Part shown: piece by piece, positions 28,901 through 40,648 of the stretch
How the letters are laid out: each line of letters starts with the position of its first letter
Numbering within the stretch: position 1 is the stretch's first letter
From: Trematomus loennbergii
Lineage: Eukaryota > Chordata > Actinopteri > Perciformes > Nototheniidae
NCBI GenBank assembly: GCA_012861695.1
Contig: JAAOOA010000583.1
Coordinates: 57,501 to 121,500, forward strand
Direction of reading: 5' to 3'
Length of the DNA: 64,000 nucleotides
Translations under genes and position numbers: made by a program
The notes under the pieces: generated by a model
Database searches by the model: none
Told to the model about the DNA's origin: nothing
Seen by the model: the letters and a program-made list of their open reading frames with translations, nothing else

Positions 28901-29844
28901 GTTCTTGCTCTTTCATTTAAATCCTAAAAACTTGGATCGTATATTGAAAAATAAGGTTATTACTACTACTCATTCTTCTAAATATTTTCTCTCTCTACTT
29001 CTCATACTCTCTACTCCTGTAATCGATTCTTTCTATCCTCTCTTTATCTAAACCCTTTTCCCTCTCTAACCTCTCCAGGTTTTATTAGAGGGAAACAGGT
29101 TTGCAGAGTGGCTTATCCAGGCCGGGGAGTGTTATGGCCGTAGACACAGCGTACCTCCCTATCTCTGCTCAATTTCCAACTAAGGCTCCAGTGGGGCCTT
29201 TGTTCCCTGCGTGTGCCTCTCCACCTGTGTTTCTTACTCTCTTACTTGCTACCCTTTTCCCTCAACCTATCCTAAGGGAGTGCTTGTTCTTCCTTCTGTC
29301 TGTCTGTGTCTGTGTATTCTCATGTTCCGATTAACCCAGCTTCTCCCAAATTTCTTGTTTTGTGTCTATATCTATGCCGGGATCCGGAGTCGAGGCTGAT
29401 CCTCTTGCTGTGGTCCTGTGCCCTGGAACCTCTATCCTGAGTTCTGGATTAAGTCGTGGACTTCGGGTCGTGGCTGGGCCTGTCTCTGCGGTCCTGCTCG
29501 TCATGCTGCTTCCCTGATGGCTCCCACAGGATTGTTGACATCCTCGTGGATTCATCTTCTTATTATAGACACATGCATTTCCAAACATTTGGTCTACCTA
29601 CGCTCCCATGTTCCCCTTTAAACTGTGGGTTTTTCTCCGGAGGTTTTTCCTTGTACGATGTGAGGGTCTAAGGACAGAGGGTGTCGTTTTTTCTCATACT
29701 GATATTCTGCACAAACTGTGCTGTTGTATTAGCTGTAAAGTGTCTTTACTGTAGGGTATTTTTATTATATGTACAGCACTTTGGCTCCACCAAAAATCGT
29801 TTAAAAATGTGCTATATAAATAAAACTTGATTTGATTTGATTTG
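25963..29844 (+). mobile_element. L2-like LINE inserted in the P0 first exon
   Basis: It is bounded by AACTAT at 25957-25962 and 29845-29850, a probable 6-bp target duplication. The 3' end reads 'tgtgctatataaataaaacttg' followed by repeated ATTTG, the usual 3' tail of fish L2 elements. The 5' end begins within the endonuclease, so it is 5'-truncated. The 3' UTR runs from about 28720. Confidence 0.82.
26000..28720 (+). pseudogene. L2-like LINE ORF2 remnant (endonuclease and reverse transcriptase)
   Basis: Endonuclease motifs LTETWVHAGEYTPFSELLP (about 26030), VLISGDFNVHV (about 26330) and RISDHLPVLFTT (about 26540) are in order. The longest frame, 26488-28029, carries the reverse transcriptase: ANFRPISQLPFLSKALERV, FQSGFKPMHSTETALLRV, LLDLTAAFDTVDHSILL (catalytic Asp) and GVPQGSILGPILFLLY. 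The YADD box is present in DNA near 27893 but shifted out of frame. The C-terminal part (SRLDYCNALYVG, LHWLPVRFRIDFKILLFVF) lies at 28199-28648. Only a few frameshifts break it, so it is a fairly young copy. Confidence 0.88.
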
Positions 29845-29888
29845 AACTATGCTCATCTCTGAGGGTGTCTGCTTGGTCTAGGAGTAAG

Positions 29889-31109
29889 GTAAGAATAGCC
29901 TTAACCTGGAAAAGGCTCGCAGTAGTTGTATAATGGTTTGATATTTATATGAGAGTGAAAAAACCCTAAGGTTAAAGCTGTACTTTCATTAGGACATATC
30001 TTGGTTTTTGATATTGGCTTGATGTTGTAGAGCCGATGAATGGGAGTCAGAGGCGATGTGTTCAGTATGGAACTCCACACTTTATTTTCCATTCGTTTAC
30101 AGAAAGGTAGGAACATCTGCTACCTGCTACTGTCAAGCTAGAATGAATACAACAACACGGTACCGGAGCGAACCTATGATGTCCAGAGGTGGGAGAATAA
30201 CTCAGATCTTGTACTTAAGTAAAAGTAAAAGTACCAGAGTGTATGCATACTCTGTTAGAGTAAAAGTCCTGCATTAATGTTACTCAAGTGAAAATAGAAA
30301 AGTATTAGCATCAAAATATAATAAATATAAACACTCCAGACAGAATGGCAAAGCGTGGTCAGTTAATAATTATAAACTAATGAATAATGTGTGTGATTCT
30401 TACAGTACCTGCTGTCCACAGCCTAACAGTATGAGAACGCTCCTTCACTGAATGAACGCCCGACAGCTAAAACACATTTCAGTGCAAACCCTGTTGCGTA
30501 ACAGTAAGTACTAAACTATGTGACATCTACCATCTACCCTACGAAAGACAATACATATCATTTGTCATTTAAAAAAGGGCCACTTCTTATTCTTATAAGT
30601 ATTGAAATGGCAGTATCTTGCTGATGTTAAATCTGTCTTTGTGTAGAAGTGCATTCTGTCTCTGTGGCAGCAGAGCTCATACAATGTCCAATAAGAGGGA
30701 ACAGTGTACAGATCCTAAACTGTGGCTATCGTTGACCCTACAGTAATACAATATGCTTCTCATACTGAAGACAGGTGTTTACTGAAGACAGGAGAGCAGG
30801 CTATGATTGGTTGTTCATCGTCACATGACAAGCGGTGCGGACTGCCTTGTCCAAAAGTGATACTACTTTCAACTAAGGACACAGCCTTGTCTACATTGAC
30901 AATAGTCAACAAAACATGGCATGTGATCGTCACCCCAAGCATTCTGCAAATATTATTTCCTCAGAAGAAGAAGAACCGAAAACCCCTGCCCTTCCTACTC
31001 AGTAAATAAAGATCACAACTTTCATGCCAACTTTTAAACAGGACGCAATAGACCATGGTTTCTTTATTTAACTGTGTTTTAATGTTGTTATAGCATTCCA
31101 ACAATGACA
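29889..31109 (+). other. Intron after P0 and spacer before P1
   Basis: No coding exon for P0 is visible. 29889-30050 matches the intron after P1-P3 ('ccctaaggttaaagctgtactttcatt'). 30185-30310 is the left part of the fish hAT-type repeat ('cagaggtgggagaataactc', 'acttaagtaaaagta'), also at 56935-57050. 30537-31010 duplicates 24922-25400. Confidence 0.7.
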
Positions 31110-31279
31110 ACTCCCTTCCAAGATGTGGAATCAGATAGAAAGGGAGGTGGAAGAGTATAAATGATCTGTGTTCAGACAAAGAACTGACTCATTTGGTTTC
31201 TGGCTTTTGAGCTTTGGTCTCTCTGAAACACTTGAACTCTGCTCATCTCTGAGGGTGTCTGCCTGGTCTTAAGAGGAAG
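31110..31279 (+). promoter_or_regulatory. DNase gene 1 promoter P1 and non-coding first exon
   Basis: TATAAAT at 31156, with expected transcription start near 31186. The exon ends at 31279 before donor GTAAGAATA, and would splice to the acceptor 'gttagtcccag' just before the ATG at 32082. The same structure is found at P3 before gene 2, which supports a shared first exon. Confidence 0.72.
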
Positions 31280-32081
31280 GTAAGAATACCCTTAACTTGG
31301 AAAAGGCTCGCAGAAGTTGTTCATTTGGTTTAAAGTGTACATTAAAGTGAAAACACCCTAAGGTTAAAGCTGTACTTTCATTTTGACATACAGTATCTTG
31401 GCATTTGATTTTGGCTTTATTTAGTTTGATGTTCTGTTATATATGCAGGGGTGTAGTGATATTTTTACAAGTACCGGAGCGCACCGATGAAGCAAACACG
31501 GTTGTGTCTCGTTTTAAAGCGTATGTAACTACTGTCAATCAACAGTCCAGACAGAATGGGCAAAGCAGTGTCAGTTAATAAGTATAAACTAATAAATAAA
31601 TGTGTGATTCTTACAGTACCTGCTGTCCACAGATAACAGTATGAGAACGCTCCTTCACTGATCACTGAATGAACTCACTACAGCTGACCCAATTCATTAT
31701 CTTTTTTATAGAAATGATATTATCTTGCTGATGTTAAATCTGTCTGTCTTTGAGTAGAAGTGCATTGTGTCTGAATACAATAGGTGAAATCATCAATGAA
31801 GACACAAGTTAAGAACAAATTAAAACAGACTATTCTAAGTGCTGCAGAGACATTAGAAAGACATGACAGTAATGTTGCACAACTTTAGAGTTCATGGGGA
31901 ACTCACCTGGAGGAAAATATGAATACTTTCAGATGTAAAAAGCAGGTGGATAAATGTCGCAGTATAGCTATTACATGCTAACTGTCCATCTGTCCTACGG
32001 TCAAGATTTAGAATGATAACTGCTTTAACATTGATTATAAGTATTTTTAACTATATATGTCTCTGACCTGTTAGTCCCAGG

Positions 32082-33110
32082 ATGCGTCTGCTTTGTGCTC
32101 TGGGTCTCTTCTTGGCCCTGCTGCATGTGACCTCCTGTCTGTGGATTGGAGCCTTCAACATCCGACACTTTGGGGACACGAAATCAAGAAATAAGGATGT
32201 CATGGATATCATCAAACTGGTCTGTAACTGTATTTGGAATTTAATATTAGTTTTTTCTTGTTGTCTTGACTGTATCTTGGCAAGTAATAACTGAAAATAC
32301 TGACCTAATATCTCAACATATTATTTTAGTATCCTAAAACAATAATTCAATGTTTAAAAAGTGATTTGTTTTGCCCATGTTTCTAATAGTAATGACTTAA
32401 AGGTCATATTGTTGACATATTTTTTACAGCTGTTTAACAGGAAGTGCCTATGAATGTTAATGTGTAGAATTAGTAGTCTGCCCCTACCTAGAACAACAAT
32501 TAACACCAATTGATTAATTAAACTGAAATAGGTTTTGCTGGTACACCACTTTGTTTTAATAACATTATCTTCTAAAATTGCCCATTCATTAAATATGACG
32601 TCACTGCTTCAATAACTTCAATCTGATTTTTGTTTCTTCAGATTGTCCCTCTCTATGACATCATTCTGATCCAGGAAGTCCGCGACAGCGATCTGACAGC
32701 AACCAAAAGACTCATGGATCTTGTTAACAAGTACGACTTATGAAGAGCAAACATAGTATTATTACACAGACTGTGAGGGCTGCTTCATTCATCAAAATGT
32801 TATCTTTATATTGAATACTGCAATATCCAAATCTCAGTAATCGCAGTATTTGGCAAGCATTGTGGAGCTGCAGAGAAGTCCCAGCCTACAACAGACTTCT
32901 ACAGACTTATATATATATACAGTATATAATATTATATATATATTTCCTTTAATATTGGAATAGCAATATAAATCAATATAATGATATTTAGTTATGTTTT
33001 CCAAATGCAGCAGCACTAACAGTGACCTTTTGTAGAAGTTTGTAAAAAAAGTGGACAGATCATGAACTCCCATTATGATTTAAGATAAACAAAAGAGATC
33101 TCTATGTCTG

Positions 33111-33196
<86 letters not shown>

Positions 33197-35672
33197 TGTT
33201 TTCCCAGAGATTCTCCTCAGTTCAGAGGCATCTCCAGTGATTACCTGGGTCCCAACAGCTACAAGGAGAGATACCTCTTCCTCTACAGGTAAAACACAAA
33301 CTGCCAAAATCAAAACACCAACAGTCAAATGATCTTCTGGATGTATTGCTTTGTTAATTCCCCAGATCAGTGAGCAGAAAGAGAAAACATGTGTTTGATA
33401 AAGAGTGTAAACAGCATAGAAAATGCTCCAGGAGTTGTGTGAATATGTGACCATGAGAAAGAGTCGATGAACTCGATCCACTGTTTGGAGACGTCTTCAA
33501 AATAAAGAATTCCATCTTTCCTCTGCAGGTTTCAGACGGTGTCCGTGACAGGTTGGTTCCAATACAATGACACGGCAGGCGACTTCATGAGACCGCCCTA
33601 CGCCGTCAAGTTTCCTCCACAGAGACCGGTATTAGAGGAGAGACTCTGTTCTTTCACTGGAAATGTAGATTATCTATTATAGAGAACTAAGCACCAGACT
33701 TGTGTGAGAGGAGATCCTGAGGTCTGTCCGTCACCAACACCACTTTAAAAAACTCTATCATTTGCTTTGGTCTAATATTTATTAGTGGTTGAATGTGATG
33801 AAGTAGATTTACTTACTTTAGCGGTATTTCTTCTGTTGTCATTGTCTCTCTTCATTCACTCCTCTCTCTCTCCTGGTCTCCAGCTGTGGAATTTGTTCTG
33901 ATCCCCATTCACACCAACCCATTAACTCCTGCAGAAGCTACTAAAAAAGGGAAGAAGTCCACTGTAGAAGAACTGAATGCCCTTGTTGACGTGGTGAAGG
34001 AGGCCAAACTCAAATGGACGAACAATGTAATACCCCAAACAAGACATACAATACAACCGTAGAATCACACTCAAAACAAAAGAAGAGATAATTCAAAAAG
34101 AATTGTAAAATAAAACGTAATATCTCAAAATATCAACTTAAATCTCCATCATGACTCACATAGAGCAGTTTGTTCAGGTAGTGGGAGTAGTACAGCCGCT
34201 TCTGTGTAAAATGAGTGGACGTCAGAGAGCAACATTTAGATAGGGGGCGTTTACATTTGTGTTTTTCAGATTGCCCATTACCATGACATTATTCTGATCT
34301 AGTTTGCAAATAATTAGTTTGAGCCGTTTCCCTCTGCCAGAAGAACATCATGGTGCTCGGAGACTTCAACGCAGGCAGCAATTATGTAAAAGACAAAAAA
34401 AGGAATAACAAAGCGACTGGGATGATATCCGCCTCTTCACCAACACGGACTTCCACTGGCTGATCAAGGACAACGTTGGCACTACAACGGTGGACTCTAA
34501 ACAGGTTCACGACAGGTGAACACACACAGATAATCATGTAGACACTTGCACGCACACACACACTCTTAATCCCACCTCTCTTCCTATTTCTGCAGGATTG
34601 TCGTCACCACTGACATGAACGAGGGAGTGGTGAAAGACAGCGCTAAGGTCTTTAACTTCAAGACTTATTATAATCTTACCCAGGATCAGGTACGTTCACA
34701 TTGGACCGCGTCACGATTACATGTAAAGTCAATTCAAAGACGCGGAAAGACAAAGAATGTGTGGCGAAGGTTTTTTCATCTCGATCTTCAAATTTGCGTG
34801 ACGCTGTCTCACGACATCCTCCTCGCCAGCGCATCTTGTTTGAGTGACGCATTTCATTGAAACAACACACATTTAAATGGCATGTTCAGAAGTCAGTACA
34901 TGTGAAGCATTTACTCATTTAACCATCAATCAATAAACACATGTATTGCATAAATTCAAATTATAAAGTGCATCAGACACCTCAAATCACTCCATGTGAG
35001 CCATATTTAGAATCTCACTCATTTAACTAAAGTAATTCAGCCTAAGTGTACGTAACTAAAATAAAGCATGACTGCATATTATTTCAGTGAAGATCAGCAT
35101 TTTATCAATGGAAATATTTGACATTTTGAAATAGCATCAGACCTTAATGATCATTCCATGTGAGCCATAGATAATCTAACTAACACAAAACAGCTATTTC
35201 AAGACGTTTCCTTTGCTCTGACATCTAATGTCACTGTGGATGAGCAAATCGTTATATTGAGATGATAACAGATGAACAGATGAAGTTATTAGGTGTGCAG
35301 AGATGTGAGAGTTGACAGGAGTAGTCACTACAGTCAGGAACTAGATTACTTGATTTCTAGATTAAGTAATGCTTGTGATTGTTTTCATTTGTATGAACTA
35401 TTGAGTTGTTGGTCTAAAAAAACATCTTGTGCAAAGAAACCACCTGTTAGAAGTTTAACTGAGACTATCTTCTGTATGCCAAGTTGGAAGAACAACAATT
35501 GTTGAACAAATGTTTTCTCTGTTTCTCTCAGGCAGAGAAGGTCAGTAACCATTTCCCTGTGGAGGTGGAGCTGAAGCTGAAGCTGAAGCGGTCAAAACGC
35601 GTCAGGGAGTCAGATGACACCTCCACTAAGGATTATTCAGTTGGAGTATTTCTGGAACCCATGCAGCATTGA
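32082..35672 (+). CDS. Secreted DNase I-family endonuclease, gene 1 (8 coding exons)
   Basis: Exons: 32082-32219, 32642-32730, 33208-33288, 33529-33628, 33884-34026, 34341-34515, 34596-34689, 35532-35672, all with GT-AG borders; about 320 residues, close to the DNase1/DNase1L3 size. Residues 1-19 form a signal peptide, then WIGAFNIRHFG. Catalytic landmarks: Glu58 in QEVRD, His146 in IPIHT, Asp192 and Asn194 in GDFNA, His281 in SNHFPVEV. Odd points: the usual SDH motif has Asn280 in place of Asp, and the two cysteines of the family's structural disulfide are Ser197 (GDFNAGS) and Gln239 (QVHDR). Exons 4 and 6 each lack one base (TTTT to TTT near 33613; near 34409), which would break the frame if real. 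The family role is extracellular Ca/Mg-dependent DNA cleavage; whether this copy is active is uncertain. It resembles the fish dnase1l paralogues, but the exact orthologue is not assigned. Confidence 0.88.
33103..33200 (+). repeat. TG microsatellite abutting the exon 3 acceptor, gene 1
   Basis: (TG)n with two GGTG breaks, ending 8 bp before exon 3. It replaces the normal polypyrimidine tract with TG plus a short 'ttttccc'. Confidence 0.97.
34269..34305 (+). pseudogene. Relic of DNase exon 2 inside intron 5 of gene 1
   Basis: After 'ttttcag' the sequence translates as IAHYHDIILI followed by a stop, matching the start of exon 2 (IVPLYDIILIQEV) in both genes. The Gln codon CAG has become TAG. 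It shows that intron 5 contains debris of another DNase copy. Confidence 0.7.
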
Positions 35673-35677
35673 AAAAG

Positions 35678-35683
35678 AATAAA
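35678..35683 (+). terminator. Polyadenylation signal of DNase gene 1
   Basis: AATAAA lies only 5 bases after the stop codon. It is the first such signal downstream, giving a very short 3' UTR if used. Confidence 0.6.
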
Positions 35684-37740
35684 AAAATGATTTCATTGCA
35701 AACTTGTGTTTTTGAAACAGGAGAGTGAAGTGTCTCATTGCAGTGTTTATAAAAGGTGAGGTAAATGAAACATGATGATTGAGAGCATTAACCAAGAGAT
35801 CTTTTATAGGAAATGGATATCAGTTTCTACTGAAGAGAAAGACAATGTGTATCCAGAGTAACTCGGACAATGACTCTCAAGTTTAGTTTAATATTTAGTG
35901 GTTTACTTGAGTCAATGAGCAGCATTCTCACATAAGGTCAAACGTCAGAAGGGTTAGCATTCATGTGAATAGCAATCATCCATTCGTGTAAAAGATAACT
36001 AAATAATGGGATGTTCTTATAAAGTCGGTAACTCCTGGAGAGTGGAGGTTATTGCATTTACGCTAAATCAGTGCAGTCAGTTTCTATTCATTATTAAAAT
36101 AGTTTTTATAATAGTTCTAAATTGTCTCTGATTCTACAACTTCATTCCTCTCACTGTGTTTCTCTTTCCACCTTTATCCAGCAAAGCTCATTTCTTGCAT
36201 ATGTGAATCTCCCTGGCAGTCAGCCTGATTCTGAATACAGGATGCACATCTAGTCAATCTATTTCATTTGATTTATACAGCCCAACATGAAAACCTATAC
36301 CACAGACAATCCAGATGTCCAAAGAGAGAACGCCCCTTATCAATGGAAGAATTCAGTGTGTGTAGAAAATTATACATTTGAAAGTACATCTTTGCGTATT
36401 TACGGGAACTGTTGTGGAGACTAAGCAGCAGAGTTGCTCCTGAACCTTCTCTCTGTATTCACACCCTCCATCTTAAAAAAGGAGGCTCAATCCCCCGACC
36501 ACTATTCCCCTTGCACTCCGTGATGTTTGAATAAATATTTAAAGCTGTACTATTATGGCTTATCAGGTGGTTACTGGGCTGGATTATCCACCCATCTTTG
36601 CTTGAACATGGGCTCGTTGTGGCCGGTCCCAGGTCGACACATAGCAGTCTGACTAGATAATATATTCACGGGAAAGCCTTGGAGCTCAAGGGGAATGGCT
36701 CAATGGAGGCTGGGTCCAAACTGAAACTATAAGCTGCTGTTAATAAACATTTCAAACACGATTTTTCTGACTGAAATGGAGTTCAGTCAAGTCTAGCTGT
36801 AATGAGATACGACTCATGCCTTAACCCCTCATACCACCAACCCAACACAATCTCCCAAATCTGCCATTTCTCCCTCTGCCTCGCCGGTGCTGCTTTTCTG
36901 CCCGGACTAAGAACCACGAGTAAATAAGCAAACATATGAACTCAGTGGTTCTCTTTTCTCTATTGTCAAAGTTGGTTGGTTTTCATTGTTTTGAACGTAG
37001 TAACTGGACTGCTGGCTGATTGAAAATGATCACCTCTGAGATTTTGCCAAATGATTGGCAGTTTTAACTTTTTGTCATTTTATTTATTTATTCATTCTGG
37101 TATGAAGAAATGTAGAAATATGTCAGCACTGTTATATGAAAATCTGAAATCTGATTAAAGTCAAGTTTATTTATATAGCACATTTAAAACAACCTCAGTT
37201 GAACAAAGTGCTTTCCAGATCTAAAATAAGACAATCAGTAATCACTAAAAGAATAAAGGTGACAACAACTTGGTTAATAATTCTGTGAGCTTGCTGAGAA
37301 TCAAGAAGCTTCATTGTGTTATTGCTAACACAGATCACGACTCATTGCTTATCAAGAAACAGGAACTCAAGCTTGAACATGTGGAACTTTCTTATCTGTT
37401 CTCACTCTTCCCTCTTAGTAAACACAAACACAAATTGCCATGCTCATTTTTAAAGAGGAAGCAATAGACCTAGTTCTGGTTTTGAAGGTATTTCAAGGGG
37501 ATTACTTACAGTTTATTTTCTTTCATTTTATTACATTTTGATTATAATTTCTTCCTTTAACTTTGTTAAACTGTGTTTTTAACAAAGTGTTTAGGCTGGT
37601 CCCAGGCCTCTTATGGGATAGTTTAGTCCCCTCAAGGTCAAGGTGCTTAGAGGAAATTCTCATTGTGGCCGGTCCCAGGCCCACACATAGAGGTCTCATT
37701 AGTAATTGATACAGCATAGTATCGCGATACTTTGCGTGGT
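35684..37740 (+). other. Intergenic region with duplicated fragments
   Basis: No gene seen. 36650-36855 is repeated at 55998-56205 ('agccttggagctcaagggga'). 37158-37235 is a reversed L2-type 3' tail ('caagtttatttatatagcac'). 37290-37505 repeats the upstream part of the DNase promoters. Together these mark a segmental duplication that includes the DNase genes. Confidence 0.7.
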
Positions 37741-37747
37741 GATATTG

Positions 37748-37985
37748 TATCGATACACGGACGCCAAGTATCGATATTTTATTATGTAAACTGTAGCATA
37801 TCCCTCCGAAAGATGGTCGTACACTTGACTGATGATTTCTATTTTATTGAAAACTCCAAAAACCAACGTAAGAGCTACACAAAGACACAACACAACAAAT
37901 ACATTTAAGCTACATCCATATGAGCATTACTTTAGAATACCATTAAACAAGTGAACTTCAAATAGTTAGCAAAGTTATCAGGGGC
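37748..37985 (+). repeat. Inverted repeat partner 1 (with 58140-58352)
   Basis: About 220 bp, including 'aagtatcgatattttatta' and 'gaacttcaaatagttagc', recurs in reverse complement 20 kb downstream. It is probably a dispersed repeat in opposite orientation. Confidence 0.75.
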
Positions 37986-38296
37986 GCACCTTGCGAACAG
38001 GCAATGCAGGCAACTGCTTGGGGCCCCGGACCAGAAGGGGCCCCCAAAGAAGGTAGATTAAGAAGGTCCACAGCAACGACAACATGAAACACCCTTTCAT
38101 TTACTGCAACGCCATGTCGGGAAACCCCTTCAAGGCGGCCCCATGCATAGCGCACCGTAAAATGCTGCTTCTTATTTTACGTTTCGTTGCCTTGCTCCGC
38201 ACCTCTGCGTGGTGATGAAAAGCTGGTTCGAGGGGCCCCCAGTGAATGTTTGCCTAGGGCCCCCACAGACTCTAGAATCGCCACTGAAAGTTATAA
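37986..38296. repeat. Dispersed repeat rich in GGGGCCCC words
   Basis: Starts 'caggggcgcacc' and ends 'tagaatcgccactgaaag', with 'ggggccccggaccag' and 'gggcccccagtgaatgtttg' inside. It looks like a common fish interspersed repeat; class unknown. Confidence 0.5.
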
Positions 38297-38301
38297 TACA
38301 G

Positions 38302-38705
38302 TGTTACGTTCCTTACTGGGCTAGGGGAACCAGAGGGAAGTAACAACATATGAAAAGACCAGGAGAGAGAAAAAAGGAGAGGAAACTGAGATATAAAGCC
38401 ACCAAGTGAGGTTTTAATGGATACAAAAAAAGGCTCACCAGCCAACTTGCAAAGTAAACTGAAACACAACTATACACTGGAGCACATCTCCTAATGATGA
38501 ACAAAACACAGGTCTCACACAGAGACAGAAACACCCTGCTGCACACATGCAGCCAGAGGAGAAGGAGAGAGAGACTGCAGCCTTCCTCAGGTCCTATATG
38601 GAGGCCCTGATTGGGGATTGGGAGCACCTGGGGGAGAGGCTGCACCTGGAGACAATCAGGGAGAGAGAGAGACACACACAAATGCACCAACTGCGGCACA
38701 TAACA
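38302..38705 (-). repeat. 3' LTR of the gag-only element
   Basis: 404 bp, nearly identical to 40649-41052. Observed differences are 'gagatat/gatatat' near 38389 and 'cacata/cacgta' at the end. Confidence 0.93.
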
Positions 38706-38719
38706 CCCCCCCCCATAAA

Positions 38720-40204
38720 ACACACGTTATACTGCCCACAAGCAGCAAACACCGGCACACATGGAACACACACATCACATGGAACACACACATCACTCAC
38801 TGAACACAGATCCACATCGCTCTGAGCCAGGTCCACAGCCACCGCTTCAGAAACGGGAACACCCACAGCACTGTCACAGACGGACGCAGAACTTAACTGC
38901 AACTCACCACTCTGTCGCATTGCAACTGGGTGCTGGTCTCTTGGTTTTTCCACAGACCGCTTGGAAGCTGCCACCTGCTTCTTCCGAGCTACACACTCTG
39001 CCACTAGGTGACCAGGGTCAAGACAAAAGAAACACAATCTCTTTTTCTTGGGTCCTGGAAGAGAAACAGAATGAGCATGTGTGTCACGCCTGTTACAAGC
39101 TTTCCGGAAACCAACACGATGAGAATTGCTCTGAGCCAAAACACCACTGTGTGATAGCACAATCCCTTCCACATCCGCCATAGTGGCAGCCTGCTCTCGC
39201 TTCAAAGCTGCACAGTGTGCTATCAAATGACCAGGGTTATGACAAAAAAAACAAGGCTTTTCTAGCTGGGACCTGATACCGGAAAACTGGCACGGGGACG
39301 TATGTGTCACGAGCTCTATGGTAAGAATCTCGCTGAGGGGGATCACGCTCTTGATGAGGGGACACGCTGAGAAAAAACGCTTTATGTGTAAGTGTAAACT
39401 CATCTGCTAGAGTGGCAGCCTGCTGAAGGGTAGATACTTCTGCTCATTTAAATGAACTACAGTACGCTCTGGTACACAGTTTTAAATTCCTCCAGCATCA
39501 TTAGTTCACACATTAAAGTAATGTCATCCGCTTTACAAGCTCTACACCACCTGTCAAAGAGGATTTTCTTCTCCCTCGCAAAGTCCACATAAGTCTGGCC
39601 AGAAGTTTTCTTCAGGCTGCGGAAACGCTGCCTGTAGGCCTCAGGCACAAGCTCATATGCCCTGAGAACAGCACCTTTCACTTTGTCATACAATACAATC
39701 CTCGACAGAAAGAGAAGAGCAAGCCTCCTGAGCCTTGCCGACTAGCTTGCACTGTACAAGTATGGCCCACACATCTTCTGGCCAGCACAGAGCAGCAGCA
39801 ATGCGCTCAAATGCACCAAAGAAGGTCTCCACTTCTGACTCACGAAAGACAGGGACCAGCTGAATGTTGCTACCAACATCAAAAGCAGTAGTAGAACCTG
39901 ACAATGGTTGTGTACCCGAAGAGATACCAACTGAACCTGTCTGCAGCTCTAGCTGACGCATCCTGAAAGCTGTGTCTGCCTCCAACTTCCTGATCTCCAG
40001 CTCCCTCCTGAAAGCTGTGTCTGCATCCAACTTCCTGATCTCCAGCTCAGACTTCCTGATCTCCAGCTCCCTCCTGAGCTGAAACTCTCGCTCACGCTCC
40101 TCCTTCTCCCACTGGAGACGAACTAACCTCACTTTCAACCCGGCATCTAATTTAGAACCAGTATGAGAGGACTCACCCAACACAAGGGAGGCCATACTAA
40201 ACAC
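38720..40204 (-). pseudogene. SCAN-like Gag with two CCHC zinc knuckles (frameshifted)
   Basis: Read in reverse from 40204: a charged helical start with an internal duplication (RRELEIRKLDADTAF / RRELEIRKLEADTAF), a retroviral-Gag-like region (VETFFGAFERIA), then a SCAN-like helical segment (LRAYELVPEAYRQRFRSL ... MMLEEFKTVYQSVL) at 39700-39457. Two C-X2-C-X4-H-X4-C knuckles follow (CFFCHNPGHLIAHC near 39250, CFFCLDPGHLVAEC near 39010). The frame changes at ~39690 and ~39430. The vertebrate SCAN domain is known to derive from Gmr1-like gypsy Gag, so the element probably belongs near that group. Gag probably assembles particles mobilised by enzymes from another element. Confidence 0.8.
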
Positions 40205-40648
40205 AAACTAATTTGCAACTACTCGCCAGCTACAATTAAATCACCTCACTCAACAGGCAAATATATCTGATGCTACACAAAAATTGACTCTAGTCTTCCA
40301 AATAACAAACTTCCCCAGATCCTGCCTACCACGACTTACCTACCTATCTTCTGGAGCGTGCCGGGCTCGAGGCGACTTTAAAGGCAAACATCAGCGGGAC
40401 TAAATCCCCACCCAGGATTACCCCGAAAATAAAAAAGGCAAAATAATAAATGAGTGCCTGAAGGAAGGACTGATTCAGCCCAGCTAGACACTCCCCTGTC
40501 TAAACTGAGGAAGCTGTTCAACAGTAAGAGACTTCACAGCCAATGCTACACTTATATACACACACTACTGCTCACCACTAAAGACAATATCAACACTAAA
40601 CAACAAACAAATACTCACTCTTTGTCTCAAAGATTGGACGAGCCCCCA

